Shown here: positions 57,340 through 64,000 of the stretch, piece by piece
Layout: each line of letters begins with the position of its first letter
Position numbering within the stretch: the first letter of the stretch is position 1
Assembly (NCBI GenBank): GCA_013306675.1
Contig: JABLUY010000040.1
Span: 1-64,000 of the forward strand
From: Thraustochytrium sp. TN22
Taxonomy: Eukaryota > Sar > Bigyra > Thraustochytrida > Thraustochytriidae
Length of the DNA: 64,000 nucleotides
Direction of reading: 5' to 3'
Translations under genes and position numbers: made by a program
The notes under the pieces: generated by a model
What the model saw: only the letters and a program-made list of their open reading frames with translations
Databases searched by the model: none
Told to the model about the DNA's origin: nothing

Positions 57340-58914
57340 ATGACGGCGACGGTGAGCAGCAAGGAGCTGGCGGCGCACGCGAGCAAGGAGAGCAAGCCGT
57401 GGGTGGTGATCGACGGGAATGTGTACGATATCAGCAAGTTCGCGATGATGCACCCCGGCGGCGAGGAGATTTTGTACGAGTACGCCGGCCAGGACGTGAC
57501 GGAGGTGTTCTACGGCCTGCACCGCGGTGAGGTGCTGGAGAAGTACGGGCCGAAGCTGCTGGTGGGCCGGCTCGAGGGCGCCGGCGATGCGGCGGAGACC
57601 GCGCCCGTTGGGCGGTCGGAGCTGAGCATCATGCCGTTCGGCGAGAACGTGGCGTTCCAGGGCTTCGACTCGCCGTACTGGAATGATTCGCACAAGGAGT
57701 TCCGGCGCAACGTGCGCAAGTGGCTGCACGAGAACGTCCGCGAGGAGGCCGAGGCCGGCGAGCTGAGCGGCAAGGCTCCGACCAAGGAGCTCTTCCAGCT
57801 CATGGGCGAGGTGGGCCTGCTGGCCGGCCGCATGGGCCCCGGCGCCGCCATGAAGTTTGCGCCCAAGGAGCTCTTTGGCCTGCCCAAGGAGAAGTTTGAC
57901 TACTTCTACGAGATGATTCTGCACGAGGAGGTGGGCCGCCTGGCCTGCCCTGGCTTCGTGGACGGCATCGGCTCCGGTATGGCCATTGGCCTGCCGCCCG
58001 TGCTCCAGTTCGGCCCTGACTGGATGAAGGACAAGATCGGCAAGGAGGTGCTCTCGGGTGAGAAGCGCATCTGCCTGGCCATCACCGAGGCCTTCGCCGG
58101 CTCGGACGTCGCCCACGTCAAGACGCGCGCCGAGCTCTCTGCCGACGGCACGCACTACATCGTCAACGGCACCAAGAAGTGGATCACCAACGGCCACGAC
58201 TCGCACTACTTCACCACGCTCGTGCGCACCGGCGGCGAGGGCCACGGCGGCCTCTCCTTCATGCTCATCGAGCGCGGCGAGGGCGTGGAGACCAAGAAGA
58301 TCAAGACCTCCTACTCGCCCTCGGCCGGTACCGCCTACATCACTTTCGAGAATGTCAAGGTGCCCCGCGAGAACCTCATCGGCGGCGAGAACATGGGCTT
58401 TTTGCTCAGCATGTACAACTTCGTACACGAGCGCTGGATGATCTGCGCCTACATCATTGCCGGCTCGCGCGGCATGATTGACGAGTGCCTCCGCTGGGCG
58501 CAGCAGCGCAAGGCCTTCGGCAAGCCGCTCCTCTCGCGGCCTGTCGTGCGCAAGCAGATCGGGGAGATGATCTCGCGCGTCGAGGCCGTCTCTGCCTGGT
58601 GCGAGGGCATTACCTACCGGATGTGCAACATGCCCTACCACGAGATGTCCTCCAAGCTCGCCGGCCAGATCTGCCTCCTCAAGTACGAGGCCACTCGCGT
58701 CGCGCATGATGTCTCTGATATGTCTGTGCAGATCTTCGGCGGCCGCGGCATCACTCAGGGCGGCATGGGCAAGTACGTCGAGCGCTTCATGCGCACCTAC
58801 AAGTTCGCCTCCATCCTCGGCGGCAGTGAGGACATTCTCATTGATGCTGGCATGCGTCTTGCGCTCGCCAACGCTGCCAAGGAGGCTGGCGACCTCTCCC
58901 GTGCGCGTCTCTAA
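57340..58914 (+). CDS. Cytochrome b5-acyl-CoA dehydrogenase fusion, PTS1-like end
   Basis: A 524-residue protein from the ATG at 57340. Residues about 1-85 are a cytochrome b5 domain (VVIDGNVYDISKFAMMHPGG, with the heme His in HPGGEE and the second in FYGLHRG). Residues about 105-515 are a full acyl-CoA dehydrogenase: GDGIGSGMAIG-like FVDGIGSGMAIGLPPVLQFG, ITEAFAGSDVAHVKTRAE, KKWITNGHDSHYFTTLVRTG, SYSPSAGTAYITFENVKVPR, QQRKAFGKPLLSRPVVRKQI and QIFGGRGITQGGMGKYVERF. The C-terminus SRARL ends in ARL, a PTS1-like tripeptide. Fungal and some protist relatives share the b5 fusion; the b5 part may pass electrons from FAD. Probable role: peroxisomal acyl-CoA oxidation, inferred. The gene's end is part of a 44-bp tandem array. 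Confidence 0.9.
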   Translation: MTATVSSKELAAHASKESKPWVVIDGNVYDISKFAMMHPGGEEILYEYAGQDVTEVFYGLHRGEVLEKYGPKLLVGRLEGAGDAAETAPVGRSELSIMPFGENVAFQGFDSPYWNDSHKEFRRNVRKWLHENVREEAEAGELSGKAPTKELFQLMGEVGLLAGRMGPGAAMKFAPKELFGLPKEKFDYFYEMILHEEVGRLACPGFVDGIGSGMAIGLPPVLQFGPDWMKDKIGKEVLSGEKRICLAITEAFAGSDVAHVKTRAELSADGTHYIVNGTKKWITNGHDSHYFTTLVRTGGEGHGGLSFMLIERGEGVETKKIKTSYSPSAGTAYITFENVKVPRENLIGGENMGFLLSMYNFVHERWMICAYIIAGSRGMIDECLRWAQQRKAFGKPLLSRPVVRKQIGEMISRVEAVSAWCEGITYRMCNMPYHEMSSKLAGQICLLKYEATRVAHDVSDMSVQIFGGRGITQGGMGKYVERFMRTYKFASILGGSEDILIDAGMRLALANAAKEAGDLSRARL

Positions 58915-59123
58915 ACTTTGCCGGCCGCCGTGGCGACCTCTGCCGTTTGCCGGCCGCCGTGGCGACCTCTCCCGTGCGCGTCTCTAAACTTTGCCGGCCG
59001 CCGTGGCGACCTCTCCCGTGCGCGTCTCTAAACTTTGCCGGCCGCCGTGGCGACGCGTCTCTAAACTTTGCCGGCCGCCGTGGCGACCTCTCCCGTGCGC
59101 GTCTCTAAACTTTGCCGGCCGCC
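58888..59123 (+). repeat. 44-bp tandem array containing the acyl-CoA dehydrogenase C-terminus
   Basis: Six units, four of 42-44 bp and two shortened to 29 and 33 bp. Unit 1 is the live gene end (codons for GDLSRARL and the stop at 58912). Later full units repeat that coding end, stop and downstream CTTTGCCGGCCGCCGTG almost exactly. Confidence 0.97.
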
Positions 59124-59432
59124 GGAGCTCTTGAGACAAGTCACGTCTCGCCACCAATTTACCTGACCTTGGTCCCTTTGTCCCGTCAGACACGCTAACT
59201 TATCTTTGACCTTTTCAATCATTCATAGTTTGCCAAGGAAAGCCTTTGGGGCGCATTTTCTGACAAATCCAAACCCAAGTCCCGCGAGTTCTCGAAATAA
59301 AAATTGCTGGTGGGATGCCAAGTAGTATGGGCGATAATAGAAAGCTGATACCCTGCCCGAGCTCTTCAAAATTTGGGTGGTAGACCGGAGTGGTCTTGGA
59401 GCTTGAGGGTCTTGAGTTTAAAGTCAGGCTGG

Positions 59433-59597
59433 CTAGCGCCCGCTGCGCGGCGGCTCACGATCATGCGTCTCGTGCTCCTTGAGCACGCCTGCGCTTGGCA
59501 CATAAGACGGCAGTACGTCCATCGTCTCGAGTCTCGGCCTGGGGCACTGCGGCGTGGGGATGACAGTAAAGATTACGCGGCTGATGGTGCCCGTCAT
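59433..59597 (-). CDS. Small ORF with RPRLETMDVLPSYV core
   Basis: A 54-codon minus-strand frame from the ATG at 59597: MTGTISRVIFTVIPTPQC, then PRPRLETMDVLPSYVPSAG and a charged tail. Its core is clearly similar to the small ORF at 60561-60758 on the same strand. I do not recognise a family. It could be a micro-gene, an exon, or a degraded duplicate. Confidence 0.3.
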   Translation of the reverse strand: MTGTISRVIFTVIPTPQCPRPRLETMDVLPSYVPSAGVLKEHETHDREPPRSGR

Positions 59598-60560
59598 TGC
59601 TGCGGCGCGCGAGGAGAGATCTTGATGGCGCTGATGGCTTGACTTTGGGTTTGGGGTTTGCTCGATGCGATGCGATGCGATGGGGGGTGGAAGCTGCAGC
59701 CTTCAGCAAACGCGCTTTTGAGGGGGTCCATTTCTGAACAATGCCGGGCTTGGGCTTCGGCTTTGGTTGCTGCGGGCCGCAGTCCAGGAGAGCCGTGAAC
59801 GCAATTTATGTGCACTGAGCGCAGGAGCCGGCCGCGATTTCGTCACCACCTCTCCCCCCGAAATATCGTGGCATGGGACAGCAGAAGAGAGGCTGCTGCA
59901 CTGTGGTGTCCATGAGCAGCTGAGCGACCAGCCTCCGAAGCAAACAGTGAGTCGAATCGTTGGGGCCGGGGGTGGACGCGCACACACCATAGCTGTGGGG
60001 CCAGGTCACTCCATGGAAAAATAGCTTGCTTTTCTGTCAGGGGCGAGAAGTCCGTATCTCTCACTCGAGCCGAGAAAGAAGCCTGCGTGCGGCTGACGTG
60101 CGTTAGTAAGTGTAGGTTTCGCTGGTACAATTTGCCTAGATCAAGACGCGAGGTCCGGTTTGCGGGGTTGAGCGGCGTTCCAAGAGGCGCCTCGGGACGC
60201 GCTTCAACGCGTTCGGGACAAGTCAGTCCGCAGAAAGGAACAGCTACTCGTTGCTTCACGAATTGTCAGCCTCGCGGTTGCGGTCGTGGAGGTAACGGCT
60301 CTTCGGAAAAGCTGGCTAACCTAACCTAGCAGCACCAAACGCGAAACTCCAAAAGCAAGAACGCACAGGCCAGCCGCAAGACAGCCATTGCGCACATCGC
60401 GTCTCTTGAAGTGAAATTTGAGCATTCATCGTAATAGTGATCGTAATAGTGTCGTGAAATGCTCTGCCCCTGCAGAGCTTTTCAGATGCAGCGCGCTCCT
60501 GCCCAGATGCTCGCCCAATTTCTATCGGAGCACTTCTGAACGAGTTTGCGTGCGTGTAGG

Positions 60561-60758
60561 TCAATGCTTTGCCTTCAAAAGGGCGGCTGCGCTCTTCTCC
60601 TCCTGCTCAGCGTCGGTCTGTGGCTTCGCGTCTGGGCTCACGTAGATGGGGAGAACATCGACGGTCTCGAGGCGGGGCCGGTACACGCCTTGGCGGCTGT
60701 GATCGCGGTCGTCGGCCGGAGACAGGCGACGAGGCAAAGACACAGTGTTGGAGCCCAT
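60561..60758 (-). CDS. Small ORF with RPRLETVDVLPIYV core
   Basis: A 65-codon minus-strand frame from the ATG at 60758: MGSNTVSLPRRLSPADD, then YRPRLETVDVLPIYVSPDA and a Gln/Glu-rich tail ending in KAKH. The shared RPRLET[VM]DVLP.YV block with the ORF at 59433-59597 suggests that at least one is, or was, protein-coding. Function unknown. Confidence 0.35.
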   Translation of the reverse strand: MGSNTVSLPRRLSPADDRDHSRQGVYRPRLETVDVLPIYVSPDAKPQTDAEQEEKSAAALLKAKH

Positions 60759-61572
60759 CTTGCTTTGTGGTGTGGCGTGCGCTTTCTTGCTCTGCTCGCT
60801 TGTGCTTTCTTGCTCTTGGCGTTTCGTGTTTGGTGCTGCCCAGGACCAAAGCTAGTAGCTCCTCGACAGCTTTTCCGAAGAGCCTGCTCAGGAGCCTGCG
60901 CGAGTGCTGCGCAAGCTAGCTAGCCACCCAATCGCTCCAGGCTCCTGAGCCAGGGCCAGAAGATGAAGCCAGTAGGACTTCGACCGCTTTTTCGGTGGGC
61001 ACTCGAAAGATATGTTCAGCGCGGATTCGCCCGCCGGGGCGCCTCGTCGCGCCTCTGCGTGAGAAAGTCAAACGAGCCTTGACTTGGGCTTTGAGTAACG
61101 CCATCCATCCAGTCTTCCAGCGTGCAGGCTCGCATGCAGGCGAGCGACCAGGCCCTTTGAAAGCCGGGGAATCTCGCGGGCTAGTATGGGATTCCTGACT
61201 ATAAGCTGCCCTCTTGACGCAAGACAAGAGAATACCGAGACGAGACGGCGAAAGGCTCACTGCGACTCACTGGCACTGGCAGACTGGCACTGTCTGGCCT
61301 GTCTGAGTGCCAGTGCCAGGTCGTGCCAGGTCGTGCCAGTCGCCCAGTGTGCGCGCCAGTTCCAAGTTCCAAGTTCCAGGTTCGAGTTTGTACACACCCC
61401 ATCAGAAAAACGAATCTTCGAATCTCGTCCGAGTCCGAGTCCGAGTCGCTCCGAGTCGCATCGCGAGACACACACGTCAAGTTATCCGACCTTGCTTCAA
61501 GCTCAGGTACGCGCCTTGTGCGTGGCGCGCAGCCGAGCAAGCGGCCTGCCGGGCCGGGCCGGCTCGGCGGGC

Positions 61573-63210
61573 ATGGCGGCTGCGGCGTCTCGGCGCGCCC
61601 TCTTTGCACGCGTGGAGCGCGAAGAGGCGGCGCTGCAGGCGCTGGTGGCGCGACGCGCGTCCGTGGCTGCGAATGTCTCCAACCAGCACCCGGCCGACTT
61701 GACGGGCGCCGACATGACGGTGACCGCGAGAGCGAGAGCGAGACCAGCACCCGCCCCTCGGCGGCTATCCACGTACGTGCGCGAGAGCTACCTAGCGCAG
61801 GGCGTGGAGCAGGGCGCTCCTACGATGCGCGTGGACGACGCTGTGTGGAAGCTCATCGCAGCAGGAGAGAACGAGGTTGCTCGAATCGTTGCGCTGGGCG
61901 ACGTGCGGCCCGCGAGTGTCGATACAGACGCGGGTGACGCAGAAGACAGGCCCGAAAAAGGCATCCTTGCCTTGGCCAGCGTCCAGGAGCGTGAGGACCC
62001 GGACTGGGCCAAGGCTGCCTGGCAGGCGAGCGTGCGGCGTCAGCACATTCGCGAGTGCCAGCTAGGCATGGCGCTGCGCAACGCCAGGTTCGACGCGCAG
62101 GAAGCCATGCCAGCCTGGGTGCACAAGTTGAGCGATGCAGTTTTTCTGCTGGATCACTTTGGGCTCAGGGCCTCGACATGGTGGCGGCCTCGCTTCCTTG
62201 CAGAGCTTGACGACGTCGCTGCGCAGCTTCGTGACGATGTCGATGGTGGCGACAACGACAACGACAACGACTCAGGCTCAGGCTCACGTGGCGTGAGTCG
62301 TGGGGCACGCACGCCTGCGGTGGCGCGGCTCTTGCGCGAGATGGACTCGTGCAAGGCTGACATCAACGTCTGCTCAGCGCGACAGCTCATTGAACGCGTG
62401 CACAAGCTTCTCCTCCTGGCCGAGGAGGTGGACAACACGTGGGGAGCGCGCATGCGCGCGCACCGACGCTTGCAGGAGGAATGGCTGGCATCCCGGCGCA
62501 CGCAACGCGCTGACTTGCACAGCCTCGCAACGAAGCGCGCGGGGCTGCGTCGGGACAGGCGCACAAAGGCCAAGAGCGACCGCTGGGGCTTCTACAAGGC
62601 TACGGCGGCGCCCCTATTGCCACAGCCAGCGCGCGGATCGCCCGAGGCACGCAAGTTGGCGGCTGCCACCACCATTCTCGCCGCCCTGGATAAGCTCGAG
62701 CTCCTGCCCGTGAATCAGCTCACGGTTAGCCAAGTGCACACCGAGTACCTCTTGCTACTTGCGGCTTGCGCCCACCAAGGGCTCTGGCACATCTCCGCGG
62801 CAATTTACCAGTCAATGCGCGGCCGCCTGCGGCGTAAGATCAACCTCGACACATACCGTCTGCTCGTGACTGCCTGCAAGCACGCCAACCCTTCGGACTC
62901 TCTTCAGGCTCTGCACGTACTCGCGGAGCTACGACGGCGCGGCTTCACGCCATCCGTGGCCATAATGAACGCCGTTATTGACGCTTGCGTTGCAGGCGCC
63001 GAGTGGCGCCGCGCCGCGCGGTTGCTCCTGCTCATGGGCCAGCTCGGCATCGACGCCACCCCGGTCACATACGATACGCTCTACCGCGTTTGTGCGGGCG
63101 CGCGCGCCGAGCACGCCCCACTCATCTACGAAACGCTCAAGTTGGCTGGCGCTCCCGAGACGATCGCCTTCGCCTGCGCAAGGGCCAACCGTTACTTGTT
63201 ACATGACTAA
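61573..63210 (+). CDS. Pentatricopeptide-repeat protein
   Basis: A 545-residue protein from the ATG at 61573. The N-terminal two thirds are helical and charged with no recognised domain, including a basic segment (SLATKRAGLRRDRRTKAKSD) and an Asp/Asn run (about 222-235). The C-terminal part (about 380-545) has PPR-type helix pairs: LLLLAACAHQGLWHISAAIY, TYRLLVTACKHANPSDSLQA (then LHVLAELRRRGFTPSVAI), MNAVIDACVAGAEWRRAARL (then LLLMGQLGIDATPVTYDTLY). PPR proteins bind organellar RNA; the Arg-rich N-terminus (MAAAASRRALFARVE) could be an organellar presequence. Target RNA unknown. The stop is 67 bp from the convergent Fanzor-like stop. Confidence 0.78.
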   Translation: MAAAASRRALFARVEREEAALQALVARRASVAANVSNQHPADLTGADMTVTARARARPAPAPRRLSTYVRESYLAQGVEQGAPTMRVDDAVWKLIAAGENEVARIVALGDVRPASVDTDAGDAEDRPEKGILALASVQEREDPDWAKAAWQASVRRQHIRECQLGMALRNARFDAQEAMPAWVHKLSDAVFLLDHFGLRASTWWRPRFLAELDDVAAQLRDDVDGGDNDNDNDSGSGSRGVSRGARTPAVARLLREMDSCKADINVCSARQLIERVHKLLLLAEEVDNTWGARMRAHRRLQEEWLASRRTQRADLHSLATKRAGLRRDRRTKAKSDRWGFYKATAAPLLPQPARGSPEARKLAAATTILAALDKLELLPVNQLTVSQVHTEYLLLLAACAHQGLWHISAAIYQSMRGRLRRKINLDTYRLLVTACKHANPSDSLQALHVLAELRRRGFTPSVAIMNAVIDACVAGAEWRRAARLLLLMGQLGIDATPVTYDTLYRVCAGARAEHAPLIYETLKLAGAPETIAFACARANRYLLHD

Positions 63211-63277
63211 TCAAAGTCAGAGGTCCGAGCCGTAACTAGCTATGTATTGCTCGAAGAGAATGTCACTCTCACCAACG

Positions 63278-64000
63278 TTAACCATTGGCGATGGACTTGA
63301 GGTAGATGTTTCGCGCACCGTTGACGTCGCGACCGAGCTGGAGGCCGCAGCGAGTGCAGTTGTAGATCTCGGCGGATCCGAGATCTGTCTTGATTTCGCC
63401 GCACTTGGTGCATGTCTTGGAGGTGTACTCTTCGGGCACGGCCAGCGTGGTTCTTGCCTGACCATGGTCTTTGATGAGTCTGTCGCGAAAGCGACAGTGT
63501 GAGAGCATCGCGAGCGCTCTCTTGGACTTCTTGTTGATGTGCCTGGATCGCATGACGCTCTTGATGTCGATCGCGCCTACCCGAACCTCCCGGAAGTTGT
63601 CGACCAGGAAACGTAGGGTTTTGTCGTGCGTGTCCTTGACTTTGTTCTTGATCTTGGCCCAGAGCATCTGCTCCGCGTACTTGGATTTGGCTAGGATTTT
63701 GCGTCTGGTCTCGGAGTCAAGCTCAGGACGCGTCGCGAGTGTCATGGCGGCCGCGCTACGTGTCGAGTCGATCTTGTTGAGCAGGCCTCCGATGCTGTAC
63801 TGCTTGACCGTGCCGTTGCTGCGCGACCTGATCGTGCGGAGCATGGGATTGATGGTCCCGGTCATCTTCGCGTCGTTGGAGTAAAAGGTCTGGAACGTGC
63901 GACCTCCCGGATCGAGCGTGACGTCTCTGAATGCAGGCTGTGTCTCGCGGCGGGTCTTGGTGTATGGCACGACCATGTACCAGCGCCCGGGCTCTTCGTA
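63278..64000 (-). CDS. Fanzor/TnpB-type RNA-guided nuclease, 3' part
   Basis: The frame is open to the window edge, so the 5' part lies beyond 64000; the last 241 codons are present. Visible motifs, N- to C-terminal: a PGRWYMVVPY lead, RuvC-I with LDPGGRTFQTFYS (catalytic Asp), a helical region (LLNKIDSTRSAAAMTLATRP, KYAEQMLWAKIKNKVKDTHD), RVGAIDIKSVM at the RuvC-II strand, LSHCRFRDRLI, VPEEYTSKTCTKCGE and YNCTRCGLQLGRDVNGARN. The last two give a four-cysteine zinc ribbon and the RuvC-III Asp. The RuvC-II strand lacks the usual bacterial TnpB Glu; the Glu pair in PEEYTSKTC may serve instead, as reported for eukaryotic Fanzors. Fanzors cut DNA guided by an omega RNA made from the element's 3' end. 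No stop or frameshift is seen within this part. Confidence 0.85.
   Translation of the reverse strand, partial: YEEPGRWYMVVPYTKTRRETQPAFRDVTLDPGGRTFQTFYSNDAKMTGTINPMLRTIRSRSNGTVKQYSIGGLLNKIDSTRSAAAMTLATRPELDSETRRKILAKSKYAEQMLWAKIKNKVKDTHDKTLRFLVDNFREVRVGAIDIKSVMRSRHINKKSKRALAMLSHCRFRDRLIKDHGQARTTLAVPEEYTSKTCTKCGEIKTDLGSAEIYNCTRCGLQLGRDVNGARNIYLKSIANG

Larger units (their letters stand above)
59124..61572. other. Long intergenic region, two small ORFs only
   Basis: No larger gene supported. The stretch 59150-59420 and 59950-60450 is AT-richer. Two small minus-strand ORFs with a shared core are listed separately. GCGATGCGATGCGATG occurs near 59665, and short AAGTTCCAAGTTCCA and GAGTCCGAGTCC repeats at 61360-61450. 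Confidence 0.4.

Noticed and set aside
1-64000. tRNA, rRNA or spliceosomal RNA genes
   Set aside because: I looked for tRNA B-box-like and snRNA core motifs by eye and saw none convincing; a covariance-model scan would be needed to exclude them.
1-64000. Retroviral, LTR or Polinton-type elements
   Set aside because: No reverse transcriptase, integrase, capsid or long terminal repeats were recognised.

Overview
This is a GC-rich, gene-dense nuclear segment from a unicellular eukaryote. The evidence is eukaryote-only genes (PEX10, EMC2, MLH3, importin-beta, a PX-BAR-SH3 sorting nexin, an MPF-type CDK), Kozak-like ATG contexts, an AATAAA signal after the ArsS-like gene, and GT-AG introns of 60 and 78 nt in a SPRYD7-like gene. 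Most genes read as one uninterrupted frame. An arsenosugar-type radical SAM protein, a PSTALRE cyclin-dependent kinase, a Fanzor/TnpB-type gene and the intron-poor style suggest a marine protist, perhaps a stramenopile (thraustochytrid- or pelagophyte-like) or haptophyte. The lineage is an inference. No rRNA, tRNA, organellar or bacterial operon signature was seen.

Layout. 0-8.5 kb: a small acidic ORF, an ankyrin+SAM protein, a BSD-domain protein, MLH3 with its endonuclease motif, and a BART-domain protein. 8.8-16.2 kb: three tandem minus-strand paralogues of a BAR-like coiled-coil family, with a decayed piggyBac-like/YqaJ-like element between the second and third. 17.8-26 kb: a secreted class II glutamine amidotransferase, EMC2, an unknown basic/His-rich protein, an ArsS-like radical SAM protein, and MoaD. 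26.3-36 kb: a PX-BAR-SH3 sorting nexin, a mitochondrial RCC1-like protein, an ECHDC3-like hydratase divergent from PEX10, and a double zinc-knuckle protein. 38-45 kb: a K+-dependent Na+/Ca2+ exchanger carrying a complete voltage-sensor domain between its two alpha-repeats, then an importin-13/transportin-3-type karyopherin. 45-55 kb: a RasGAP-like acidic protein, SPRYD7, a GT10 fucosyltransferase, a CDK, a kappa-class GST and a PP2C phosphatase. 57-64 kb: a cytochrome b5-acyl-CoA dehydrogenase fusion, a PPR protein and the 3' part of a Fanzor-type gene cut by the window edge.

Genes are mostly arranged as divergent pairs sharing a GC-rich promoter and convergent pairs with short gaps. Peroxisomal biology recurs: PEX10, plus a kappa GST ending -AKL and an acyl-CoA dehydrogenase ending -ARL, both PTS1-like. 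The strongest candidate for a previously undescribed system is the voltage-sensor/NCKX fusion. The most unusual genome-scale pattern is that tandem repeats repeatedly sit at or just past stop codons, in several cases re-copying the last codons of the gene.
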